A stretch of 64,000 nt of DNA, taken from Lachnospiraceae bacterium (GTDB lineage: Bacteria; Bacillota; Clostridia; Lachnospirales; Lachnospiraceae). The stretch spans positions 1-64,000 of the forward strand of contig SVFH01000002.1 of the NCBI GenBank assembly GCA_015056945.1. The letters are read 5' to 3'. Shown piece after piece: positions 46,556-54,721 of this stretch; position 1 is the stretch's first letter; each line of letters starts with the position of its first letter. The position numbers and the translations under genes were made by a program. The notes under the pieces are model-generated. The model did no database searches and had not been told where the DNA came from. It saw only the letters and a list, made by a program, of their open reading frames with translations.

Positions 46556-47526
46556 TGAAATACTCCTTTGATTTCCTTCAAATCATGTGTGAAAACCTCA
46601 CGGACAGCTTCTTTATAAGCCTCCGGTTTCGAGGATTTTTGCACTGCACGGATTGCTTTATCAGCATCTGCGAAATTTCTGCCAAGATAGAACCACAGCT
46701 CTTTCATTTTATAGAAGACATCTTTCTCGGCACCTAAGTCGGCAAGATACCCTTCATATAAGGCATCGTGGTAAGTGCGAAGCTCTTCCTTGCGAATTTT
46801 GGTGCCTGTTTTTATCTCACGCACCAGTCCCGGATTGGCAACCACACCACGCCCGAGCATCACGCGGGAAAGCTTGGGGAAACGCTCTTTTAAGAATCGA
46901 TAATCCTCTACATTCCAGATATCCCCGTTGTAGCAAACCGGCGCTTTACAGCTTTCCATTGCCTCTTCAAACACATCAAGATGCGGAATTCCGTTATAGA
47001 ATTCGCTCCGGACACGCGGGTGAATGATAACCTCCTGCAACGGAAAAGAATTGTATATTTCTAAGATATGCTTAAATTCCGATATATCTTCCATTCCGAG
47101 TCTGGTTTTCACGGAAACGCGAAATTGTTCATTCGCAGACAGCGCATCATTTGCCGCAAAAAAATCCGAAAGAAACTGCTCCAGACGTTCCGGATCCGCA
47201 AGCAATCCGCTTCCTTTCCCTTTGGTGACTACGGTTGCCGCCGGACACCCTAAATTAATGTTCACTTCCTGATATCCGCGCTGTGCTAAAAAGCGACAGG
47301 TTTCCATCATCTGTCCGGCATCATTGGTAAGAATCTGCGGCACCAGATGAATGCCGACATTATGTTCCGGCGCAACGTCTTTACGCTCCCTTGTTTTCAG
47401 AATCTTTTTTTGCGTCGGCGTAATAAACGGCGCAAAGTAAGTATCCACCTCTCCGAACATAGACTCATATACATTTCGATACACAAAGCCCGTCACGGCC
47501 TCCATCGGCGCAAGATAAAACTGCAT
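46549..47526 (-). CDS. tRNA-dihydrouridine synthase
   Basis: 325 residues. FMN-dependent TIM-barrel reductase of tRNA uridines. Seen: LAPMEAVTGFVYRN at the start, NINLGCPAATVVTKGKGSGLL with the catalytic Cys, SVKTRLGM, IHPRVRSEFYNG, CYNGDIWNVEDYRF and MLGRGVVANPGLVREI. The C-terminal helical domain runs from ~240. It is the gene into which the Cys-rich protein gene is nested at the end. Confidence 0.93.
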   Translation of the reverse strand: MQFYLAPMEAVTGFVYRNVYESMFGEVDTYFAPFITPTQKKILKTRERKDVAPEHNVGIHLVPQILTNDAGQMMETCRFLAQRGYQEVNINLGCPAATVVTKGKGSGLLADPERLEQFLSDFFAANDALSANEQFRVSVKTRLGMEDISEFKHILEIYNSFPLQEVIIHPRVRSEFYNGIPHLDVFEEAMESCKAPVCYNGDIWNVEDYRFLKERFPKLSRVMLGRGVVANPGLVREIKTGTKIRKEELRTYHDALYEGYLADLGAEKDVFYKMKELWFYLGRNFADADKAIRAVQKSSKPEAYKEAVREVFTHDLKEIKGVFQC

Positions 47527-47581
47527 CCTTTTTCTCCTTTTTCCTGCCTGACGGCACTTTTATTTCGCTTTTACTATTTAC

Positions 47582-48532
47582 TCAGACCTTCTCTTCATAC
47601 GTCCGCAGGAAAACTTCCTTCTGTATAATGTAGAGGTCTGTCATATCATCGCAACGGATTGCCATATAATCACCCGGATTCCCGACAAAGTAATCCAACG
47701 AATCCTTACGTAAAATCTTTGTACGTCGGTCAAGCGCACGTGCCAGAATACCGTTTCCGGGTTTCGGATAACAAATATGCGCCAGCTCATCTATCGGACA
47801 ATACTCTCCGCTTTCCGTCAGCTCTACGGCCGGCATGAAATCGAAAAACGTGGAGAAAATGTCCAGCTTTTCATCACTTTCCTGATAAGAAGCATGGAAT
47901 TTGCTTCCCGCAATCTCATATACCTCGCCAAGACACCCAATCATAATATACAAATTATCATCCGAAGCGAAGCATACACCATCTTCACTTTCCAGCGACT
48001 TAATGCAAAGCGCCGTTCCGACAGGAGCAATGTCCGTTGTTCTCACATAAGCCCATCTTACCGCTTTTTTTTGATAGCAGGGAATGGTTCTTACAAGCGT
48101 CTCATGTCCGGCAACATACGAGGCAGATTCCACAATTTCCGTCTCAGTATAATAAGCAATCGCACGGCGCATAAAATAGGAGGCACAGGAATCATCTTCA
48201 TAATCCTCTAACTGTACCTGTAAAAGAACCGACGGCATTTTACCGACTGCTAACTCGCGGTCTCCCTTCATAACGCCATAACTTCCGAACAGAAAGTCCA
48301 TGAATTCTATCGCCTTAATCTGCGGTGTGTTGCTGAAACAATATATCTCTGTTCCGTCCACAACCTCACGGATATACAAAAGAATTTCCGCATCGGAATT
48401 CTGCAGGTGGGAACGATATAAGCCGGTATCCGGATTATCCGGTGAAAAACCGATTACAACCAGAATCGGTTGTGTTGCACAACGATACCACGCACCTTCT
48501 AAAGGTCCGTCGTAGCACAAAAACTCCTTCAT
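47582..48532 (-). CDS. Unknown soluble protein
   Basis: 316 residues, not recognised. No signal, no membrane helix, mixed alpha/beta, rather acidic. It repeats short phrases such as CYDG/CYPKPGNG, but no catalytic pattern stands out. GGGGAG lies before the ATG. It follows the cyclase by 81 bases on the same strand and may belong to that signalling group. Confidence 0.55.
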   Translation of the reverse strand: MKEFLCYDGPLEGAWYRCATQPILVVIGFSPDNPDTGLYRSHLQNSDAEILLYIREVVDGTEIYCFSNTPQIKAIEFMDFLFGSYGVMKGDRELAVGKMPSVLLQVQLEDYEDDSCASYFMRRAIAYYTETEIVESASYVAGHETLVRTIPCYQKKAVRWAYVRTTDIAPVGTALCIKSLESEDGVCFASDDNLYIMIGCLGEVYEIAGSKFHASYQESDEKLDIFSTFFDFMPAVELTESGEYCPIDELAHICYPKPGNGILARALDRRTKILRKDSLDYFVGNPGDYMAIRCDDMTDLYIIQKEVFLRTYEEKV

Positions 48533-48613
48533 CTCCCCACCTCCTTTCAGCTTTGAACAAATGCATCCTCATACTTTTATCCCTAAATATCCCATGTCCC
48601 TCCCTCGGACCAA

Positions 48614-50074
48614 TCAGAGATATTCCATAAAATGCTCTGAAATATATGTAAAACAGATTTCAACCTGCTCATCAGAGTAGGTTATTATTTTACCATAAGC
48701 ATTCGAATCACGCAAAACAATTTCAACATCCATATGCGCGGAAAGCGGTTGTTTGCTTTCTGCGAGTAAACGTAAAAGAATGGTGGTATTGTTATAACAT
48801 ACAATTTCTGCCTTGGCAGCAAGCTCCACCGTACATTTTTCACGCATCAGGTATAATAAAACCTGCGTTTCCGCCGATTCCGGCACCTGCATTTCACCGG
48901 GTTTGGGCCGGTACAGCGTCAGTTCATAATCGCCGGACATTCCTACCACGGAACAAATCGGGATTTTAACCTTAATCCCTTTCATGGATATATAAAAGGT
49001 GTCCTCCGACTCTATTTCATTGGCAATATCCGTCAGGGTCTGCTTGGAAACAAGCACCTGCCCGCCCAAACTGAAATTTTCTATACGGGAACACAGATTT
49101 ACAGCCTGTCCGATTACATTATATCGCATCATATATTCCGAACCGATATTCCCGATAAAAACTTCTCCCTTATGAATACCGATTCCCATACTGATTTCAG
49201 GATACCCTTTTTGACAGTTTTCGCTGTTCACCTTTACCATGGCATTCTGCATACTGATTGCTGCTGCAATCGCCTGTTTTTCCGAGTGCAATGTTTCAAT
49301 CGGCGCACCAAATACCGCAAGAATCGCATCACCGATAAACTCAATGACCGTTCCCTGATAAGCGGTAATAATCTTCGTCATTTCCTCCAGAAAACGATCA
49401 AGAATATCCACAACCATCTCTGCACTCAAACGGTCAGACAGAGAAGTAAATCCTCGCAAATCCGCCAATAAAACCGTCACGGTACGCTTTTCTCCGCCAA
49501 GGGTTGCACCTTCCGGCCTGTCCAGAATCACTTCTACGACTTCTTCCGGAAAATACTTCCCGAAAATATGATATAAAAAATCATTGCGCACCTTGAGTTT
49601 TTCATTTAAGAGGCGAATTTCTTTTGCGGCTTTTAATTCCATGGACTGTTGCAAAACCATCTTTTCGTAACTTCTTGCCATTTCATGCTGCTCAGCCATT
49701 TTCTCAATTCGCACAAGAGAATTGTCCGAAAAAGGATAACGCAAAATACCGGATGCGCCGAGACCGTAACAGATGCTGTCTTTTTCTCTCGTCTTTTCAT
49801 CCGTTATATAAAAAACGGGCACGGTTGCCAGTGCCCTATTTTTTTGTAGCAATCGCATACACGAAAAATCATGTTCTGCATCGGTATTATATTCAATTAA
49901 AATCAAGGAAGGTGCTTCATGTCCGGCTTGCATGTCAAGTCGTCTTGCGCCCTCCTGCAGTGCCTCCTCGGAAAAGAAACAATACACTTTTAATGCACCG
50001 TTCTGATTCATCTGGCGCTGCGTTTCAATTAACACCGGCCTGCTGTTGCAGACAAGCCATACACTTCGTTTCAT
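48614..50074 (-). CDS. Receiver-like + class III nucleotidyl cyclase protein
   Basis: 486 residues from the ATG at 50074 (GGAGG upstream, five bases after the TIR gene stop). Residues 1-~125 resemble a response-regulator fold without the usual acidic pocket. ~130-165 is a coiled linker; ~195-375 is a class III cyclase domain. Metal Asp residues D205 (LLADLRGF) and D249 (FIGDAIL) and the transition-state pair N326/R330 are kept. The purine-choosing Lys of adenylate cyclases is E245 and the Asp/Thr is N319, so ATP is an unlikely substrate. The last ~100 residues are a beta-rich, PilZ-like domain (tentative). Confidence 0.85.
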   Translation of the reverse strand: MKRSVWLVCNSRPVLIETQRQMNQNGALKVYCFFSEEALQEGARRLDMQAGHEAPSLILIEYNTDAEHDFSCMRLLQKNRALATVPVFYITDEKTREKDSICYGLGASGILRYPFSDNSLVRIEKMAEQHEMARSYEKMVLQQSMELKAAKEIRLLNEKLKVRNDFLYHIFGKYFPEEVVEVILDRPEGATLGGEKRTVTVLLADLRGFTSLSDRLSAEMVVDILDRFLEEMTKIITAYQGTVIEFIGDAILAVFGAPIETLHSEKQAIAAAISMQNAMVKVNSENCQKGYPEISMGIGIHKGEVFIGNIGSEYMMRYNVIGQAVNLCSRIENFSLGGQVLVSKQTLTDIANEIESEDTFYISMKGIKVKIPICSVVGMSGDYELTLYRPKPGEMQVPESAETQVLLYLMREKCTVELAAKAEIVCYNNTTILLRLLAESKQPLSAHMDVEIVLRDSNAYGKIITYSDEQVEICFTYISEHFMEYL

Positions 50075-50078
50075 GCTC

Positions 50079-50951
50079 TCAGAATCCTCCCTGATGCTTT
50101 GGCGATGCCATACAATATCGGTTATTTCCGTCATTTTTACCGGGCTTAATCCCCTTTTCCTTGCAGGAATCACACAGACAACCGGTCCTGATTGCAATAC
50201 CGCACCCCTCACAAATCAGAAATACCTTTGATTTCGAAGGAATCTCGAAACGTTCATCACGTAAAAAATATTCTATCGTCTTACGCGGCACCCCTGTCAC
50301 ATCCGAAACCTGCGTAATAGTTCTCGGTCCCGCAATACTTAAATAATTACGGATGGTCTGATAAGAGTCATAGTGAATATTGCCGCATCTTACACATTGA
50401 TAAGTTCCGCGATAAATTTCCTCTAAGCCGCTGCCGCAACGTTCACACTCTACCGGTACCTGATTCGGTAAAAGTGTATTGGACCTTCTGATGCCGTCCT
50501 TATTCTCCTCCAATTGCTGATTATAATACGGATCAATCTTTGGCATCTTTTCAGCAGCCACGATTTCACGTATTCTACGTACCAGCATAAAAAGGGAATC
50601 TTTCGATTCCTCCCAGTACGGAAGGAGCTGAACGTTATTTAAATAAAAGTGGAACGTCTCATTTAACGGTGTAGGAGTAAGCTGCACGGGAATAATAATT
50701 TTGCGATGGTTAATCGCACAATCCAATTCTTTCTCCACCCACATAGACTCTTGTGAATGTCTGGATAACAGCAGCAAAAAGATACTGCATGACTGAATCG
50801 CTTTCGGAATTTCTCTCGCATAATTACTTCCGGGCGGAATCATCTCAGGCGCTTTAAAGTATGTCAGCTTCTCCTCCTCCAGAAATTTAATTATATCTGC
50901 TACATCCGAGTAATCTTTCGAACTATAACTGACAAAAATTAAATTCTTCAT
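50079..50951 (-). CDS. TIR domain protein with YvyF-like zinc-ribbon/HTH tail
   Basis: 290 residues. TIR domain ~1-132: FVSYSSKD, the PPG loop, SRHSQESMWVEKEL with W71 and the likely NADase Glu (E75). Then CERC/CVRC (C169, C172, C186, C189), a helix-turn-helix-like stretch (~196-236, TITQVSDVTGVPRKTIEYFL) and a second Cys set (C247, C250, C258, C260, C263). The order zinc ribbon-HTH-zinc ribbon matches the YvyF flagellar family (TIGR03826). Directly upstream of the cyclase, same transcript. It may sense a nucleotide and act on NAD or DNA; function unproven. Confidence 0.88.
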   Translation of the reverse strand: MKNLIFVSYSSKDYSDVADIIKFLEEEKLTYFKAPEMIPPGSNYAREIPKAIQSCSIFLLLLSRHSQESMWVEKELDCAINHRKIIIPVQLTPTPLNETFHFYLNNVQLLPYWEESKDSLFMLVRRIREIVAAEKMPKIDPYYNQQLEENKDGIRRSNTLLPNQVPVECERCGSGLEEIYRGTYQCVRCGNIHYDSYQTIRNYLSIAGPRTITQVSDVTGVPRKTIEYFLRDERFEIPSKSKVFLICEGCGIAIRTGCLCDSCKEKGIKPGKNDGNNRYCMASPKHQGGF

Positions 50952-50982
50952 CCCAACTCTCCTTTTACACTATATCTATCCC

Positions 50983-51029
50983 ATGAAAGATTACAACCGG
51001 CCGCAAAACGGCCGGTTGTAATCTTTCAT
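50983..51029 (-). promoter_or_regulatory. Perfect 21-bp hairpin in the TIR leader
   Basis: ATGAAAGATTACAACCGGCC plus one G (50983-51003) pairs perfectly with 51009-51029 around a CAAAA loop. No T run follows on either strand, so it is not a standard terminator. It lies between the riboswitch-like element and the TIR start and could be an expression platform or RNA-processing site. Confidence 0.6.
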
Positions 51030-51064
51030 ACATGCTTTCTTCTGCAAAAAGCATACTTTAGAAT

Positions 51065-51135
51065 GCAACTGGCTGGCGTATCTTTAAGATTTAGCCCCTT
51101 TAGCTTTGCGACACTGTCTTTCGGCAGCTGTGCCC
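51065..51135 (-). promoter_or_regulatory. Possible c-di-GMP-I (GEMM)-like riboswitch
   Basis: The minus strand reads GGGCACAGCTGCCGAAAGAC, then AGTGTCGCAAAGC, GGGGCTAAA, and GATACGCCAGCCAGTTGC. GCACAG, the GAAA-capped stem, CGCAAAGC, GGNCTAA and the closing GCC..GTTGC follow the order of GEMM-I aptamers. The usual GGCAAACC segment is missing, so this may be a variant or a chance resemblance. It lies 110 bases upstream of the TIR gene. Confidence 0.5.
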
Positions 51136-51204
51136 AATATGTATTTCACTACATGTAACTAAGCTTCCCTAATCCGACACTGTTCCTATATGGATTGCAA
51201 TGGC

Positions 51205-51918
51205 TTAATGAAATCTTGCCTCTGCAATAGATTCAATATTTGCTGCCATATCACGGTTCAATGCCGACTGTTTGTCAATCTCTTTGTTGATAGACTCAAT
51301 ATCCTCTGTTACAACAGCAATCTGCGCAAATACTTCTTTGAGCATCTGCTGTGAATCCTGTACACCCTGATTACCGTTCTCCAAAGTCTGTGTTGCCTTT
51401 TCCATCGCTTTCTCGAGATCTTCAATCTCTGCCATAAGCTCATCAACATATTTCACAACATCATCTGCAGATGCGGTTGTGTTTGCGGAAAGATTCTTAA
51501 TCTGATTTGCAACCACTGCAAAGCTTCTTCCTGCTTCACCCGCTCTGGCTGCTTCGATGGAAGCATTTAAGGCAAGCAAACCGCTTTTCTTTGCAATGTG
51601 CTTTACCATATCAATGATTTCGCTGATTTTTTCTGCTTTCTCACGGAACACGGAAATCTGTTCATTTACCTTTCCGATTTGTTCCACACAACGCGCTACG
51701 GCTACACCACTATCTTCCATCGCGGCCATTCCTTTGTCGGAAGATAACTTTGCGGTACGTGTACTGTCCTGAATATGACCAACCGCATTTTGCACATTTC
51801 GGATTGCAGACCCCATCTCCTGATTCGGCACACGTAACTGTTTTACCTCAGCAAGCTTAATCTCTAACCTCTTATCAATATCACCTTTTGACGCGTTTCC
51901 ATTCTCATATAAAGCCAT
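51205..51918 (-). CDS. Soluble chemoreceptor signalling domain
   Basis: 237 residues, mostly coiled coil. The hairpin tip [21 protein letters not shown] and [15 protein letters not shown] match methyl-accepting chemotaxis proteins. There is no membrane helix and no sensor domain; the start is polar ([17 protein letters not shown]). It could be a cytoplasmic receptor or decoy. No cheA or cheW in the window. GGAGG upstream. Confidence 0.85.
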   Translation of the reverse strand: MALYENGNASKGDIDKRLEIKLAEVKQLRVPNQEMGSAIRNVQNAVGHIQDSTRTAKLSSDKGMAAMEDSGVAVARCVEQIGKVNEQISVFREKAEKISEIIDMVKHIAKKSGLLALNASIEAARAGEAGRSFAVVANQIKNLSANTTASADDVVKYVDELMAEIEDLEKAMEKATQTLENGNQGVQDSQQMLKEVFAQIAVVTEDIESINKEIDKQSALNRDMAANIESIAEARFH

Positions 51919-52178
51919 ATTTCTGCCCTCCTGCTTCCATGATGAATTTCTTAAGAGCGCTCCTTTTTACCCGGAACAAATCTTTTATATCCATCATCTT
52001 TTTACGCCATTATCAATTTTAGAGGATAATGCGCTATTCTTGCAAAAATGATAGCATATTTTTAGAAAAAATGGAACCTTTTAATTAAATTTTCTGTTAT
52101 TTTGTGATAATTTTGTATAGTTTGCACAATATTATCTCTTTATTTCTTCAAAGAGAAAAAGAAAAGTGTTATTTTTTC
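51919..52178. other. Intergenic, no feature seen
   Basis: AT-rich stretch between the chemoreceptor-like gene and the lipoprotein gene. It must hold the chemoreceptor promoter, but no box is clear enough to call. Confidence 0.4.
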
Positions 52179-53486
52179 CTACATGAACCACAAAATCTCA
52201 TTGTCAACACGGATTTGCATCCATACGAAGCCCTCATTCTCAACTTCTTCAAAAAAATCTGCCTTCCATGTTTTATTACTAAATTTCAGTTCTACCGAAT
52301 GATTCTCCACATACTTCCATGTGAATTCTTCCTCGGTTCCGTACATATCAATTGTTCCGGTTCCGTCATCAAAAAATTCGATTACAACATAATCATTCTC
52401 TTCTCCCGTGAAAAACGCAAGCTTTCCGGTCGTGGCATTCTGTCTGAAATTGGCATCCCAATAGGTACCCTCTAATCCGTACTCTTCCGGAAAAACAAGA
52501 TTGAAATTCTCAGGACTCAAATCCATGAAACCTTCATCACCTTCATACTCATTCTCGAAATCTTCATCATACTCAGGGTCGTACTCAGGGTCCGGATAGT
52601 TTTCAATATCTTCACTAAAGACGCACGCTTCATCAGCATACATGGTGTCTGAGAACATCACGCCTTCTGTCTCTTTCTGACCAAACGTACAACTGTAAAA
52701 TTCAACCCATGAATTCTCTCCATCATCATAGTACGGAATACCAAGAGAGCCGGTCAGTGTACAGTCTGAGAAAATAAAACCTCCTTCTGCCTCGGAAATA
52801 TTGAATGCTCCATAGCTACAGTCACGTAAAACAGTATACGTAATCATAAAATCTCCGGAACCCTCTTTAGCGCTGATACCGTAAACACCGCATCCGTACA
52901 AATCCATTGTATCAAGATAGACTTCATGACAGGATATAAAGTTTAGAACATCTCCCATGCAATCGCCCTGCTGCGTATGCCCGATTGTCATATTGGATAA
53001 ATTAATATTATTACAATTCACAAACTTCAGGCAATCCGCATAGCGTGGTTCAACTACAATTTCCGTATCTGCATATTGATCCGTTGCACCGGTAATCATT
53101 AATCCTTCTACATCCTGAATCACAAGCTGTGCTCCGTCTTCGCACTCCTCAATCTGTACATATTCATGTTCAGCATTAAAGCCTTCGCGGTCCTGCTCCC
53201 AGATTTCTTCAATATACTCTGTCAGATTCATATAGGAGGCATCTACTATAATCTCTGTTTCAGGTGCAATCGCTTCCACAAATTCTTCTGCCGTGGTAAC
53301 AACAATGCCTTCTTCTGTCTCCAACTCTTCTTCATCGTCCGAATCAAATGCCTCAATCTCTTCCGAAATTTCAATATCGGAATCCTCATCTTTCTCCTTC
53401 TTTAACCCGAAACATCCTGTCGCCGTCGACATTATCAATGTTGCAACCAAAGACAATCCTAACAGCTGATACAATTTCTTTTTCAT
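52179..53486 (-). CDS. Beta-helix lipoprotein, unknown
   Basis: 435 residues from the ATG at 53486 (GGGAG upstream). Lipoprotein signal MKKKLYQLLGLSLVATLIM with lipobox TATGC, an acidic linker (DSDDEEELETEE), then a right-handed parallel beta-helix (~110-250; repeats such as LKFVNCNNINLSNMTIG, VLRDCSYGAFNISEAEGGFIF). An acidic spacer (PDPEYDPEYDEDFENEYEGD) leads to a C-terminal beta domain. No pectinase catalytic pattern is evident; a cell-surface binding role is possible. Confidence 0.8.
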   Translation of the reverse strand: MKKKLYQLLGLSLVATLIMSTATGCFGLKKEKDEDSDIEISEEIEAFDSDDEEELETEEGIVVTTAEEFVEAIAPETEIIVDASYMNLTEYIEEIWEQDREGFNAEHEYVQIEECEDGAQLVIQDVEGLMITGATDQYADTEIVVEPRYADCLKFVNCNNINLSNMTIGHTQQGDCMGDVLNFISCHEVYLDTMDLYGCGVYGISAKEGSGDFMITYTVLRDCSYGAFNISEAEGGFIFSDCTLTGSLGIPYYDDGENSWVEFYSCTFGQKETEGVMFSDTMYADEACVFSEDIENYPDPEYDPEYDEDFENEYEGDEGFMDLSPENFNLVFPEEYGLEGTYWDANFRQNATTGKLAFFTGEENDYVVIEFFDDGTGTIDMYGTEEEFTWKYVENHSVELKFSNKTWKADFFEEVENEGFVWMQIRVDNEILWFM

Positions 53487-53613
53487 TTGACTCCCTCTTT
53501 CATACAAAAAATTTTAGCAGATCAAAACCTACTTTCATAGTATCTCACATTCACCTTCACTTGTCACTATTTTTCTCGCGCAGGAATCACAGTACCTGCT
53601 TTCAAGACACAAT

Positions 53614-53641
53614 AAAAGCAGGTACCGGAGTACCTGCTTTT
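53614..53641. terminator. Perfect 12-bp hairpin terminator
   Basis: AAAAGCAGGTAC-CGGA-GTACCTGCTTTT. It ends the FliD-like gene (stop at 53655) on the minus strand. Confidence 0.85.
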
Positions 53642-53654
53642 ATGAAAGTTACTG

Positions 53655-54380
53655 TTAAATTTCTGCGTCGACCTTGGTGGCTTCACGGTCTGCCAACACA
53701 TTGGAATACGTTCCTTTGCTGTTATATGTTCCGGCAACACGCGCTGCCGCGCTGCCGATTGCGCCGGCCTTAGATGCCACTTTGTCCGCAAACGAGCCGT
53801 AACCGGAAAAGATTGTTTTTAACGTGATGATATTTGCCTTCTTTAAAGCATCCTCATCCAGACTTAACTTGTTATCATTGCCAATGGAAATTCCTACGCC
53901 TGACAGAAGCCTTTCCATTGTATCAGTCATGCCCGTCATCCACGCCGCATTTTTCAATACATCCTTGGTATCGGAATCGCCTGCCATAGAAATTACTGCA
54001 TTATAATCAGTTACAAACGTTTTTACCGCTTTGGTAATTGCTTCCCAATCATAATCTTCCTTCTCTGTTTCCATGCCGGTAGCCTCATCCTTTGTTACCG
54101 TCTTTTTCTTTTCCCAAAGAGAAGCACTGCCAAGGACTGCTGCCGATTGTTTCAATGAATCTGCTGCCGCCTTCATCTGGGAAGACTTCTTTGTTGCATC
54201 CTCACCTGCTACAGTATCATTCTCTTCCTGTTTGGCATAATAAGCTTTCACAAGCTTCCCGTAGGAGCCGTTCTTAATCATCGCGTAATCGGTAAGATTG
54301 ATGCCGTCCGTGGCATTGGGAAACAAATAAGAATAATCTGTTTTTGTATTGTAGTTACCAAAAAAATTCATATCCGCCAT
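53655..54380 (-). CDS. FliD-C-terminus-like orphan protein
   Basis: 241 residues from the ATG at 54380 (GGGAGG upstream). The second half follows the C-terminal core of flagellar cap protein FliD: FVTDYNAVISMAGD, MTGMTDTMERLLSGVGISIG, NKLSLDEDALKKA and FSGYGSFADKVASKAG. The first ~85 residues are unrelated and start with NFFGNYNTKTDYSYLF. No flagellar genes are near. Common as a stand-alone protein in Lachnospiraceae; it may have a secreted structural role, or be a descendant of FliD. Confidence 0.8.
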   Translation of the reverse strand: MADMNFFGNYNTKTDYSYLFPNATDGINLTDYAMIKNGSYGKLVKAYYAKQEENDTVAGEDATKKSSQMKAAADSLKQSAAVLGSASLWEKKKTVTKDEATGMETEKEDYDWEAITKAVKTFVTDYNAVISMAGDSDTKDVLKNAAWMTGMTDTMERLLSGVGISIGNDNKLSLDEDALKKANIITLKTIFSGYGSFADKVASKAGAIGSAAARVAGTYNSKGTYSNVLADREATKVDAEI

Positions 54381-54482
54381 TGTAACACCTCCCATTGAAA
54401 TCCGTTTCAAAAAATGGCCGAACTTATCCTGTTACTATGTTTTTCGGCACTTTGCAGACAATACTTAAGTGCCGGCGGGAAC

Positions 54483-54641
54483 TTATGCTTCCTCGCTGAA
54501 AGATTCTTTTCCCACAGAGCATAAAGGACAAGCAAAATCCTCCGGTAAATCTTCAAACTTGGTTCCGGGAGCGATTCCCATGCTTTCATCTCCTACTTCT
54601 TCATCGTATACCCATCCGCATACATCACATACATACTTCAT
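54483..54641 (-). CDS. Rubredoxin
   Basis: 52 residues with two CxxC knuckles, YVCDVCGWVYDEE and FACPLCSVGKE, and the usual PGTKFEDLPEDF between them. Mononuclear iron electron carrier, used by anaerobes for oxygen or peroxide defence. AGGAGG is eight bases before the ATG. Confidence 0.96.
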   Translation of the reverse strand: MKYVCDVCGWVYDEEVGDESMGIAPGTKFEDLPEDFACPLCSVGKESFSEEA

Positions 54642-54670
54642 GTTATTTGCCTCCTTGTAAATTATTCTCC

Positions 54671-54698
54671 GGGTGTCATCTCACTTGAAATGACACCC
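54671..54698. terminator. Hairpin between surface protein and rubredoxin genes
   Basis: GGGTGTCAT (54671-54679) pairs with ATGACACCC (54690-54698). No T run, so it is a weak terminator or processing hairpin after the 54722 stop. Confidence 0.5.
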
Positions 54699-54721
54699 TT
54701 CCATTATAGTATACACCAAAA

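Noticed and set aside
48614-50951. Standard Pycsar defence system
   Set aside because: TIR and cyclase neighbours fit loosely, but no cyclic-nucleotide-binding domain is visible in the TIR protein and the cyclase has extra domains; kept as a candidate, not a call.
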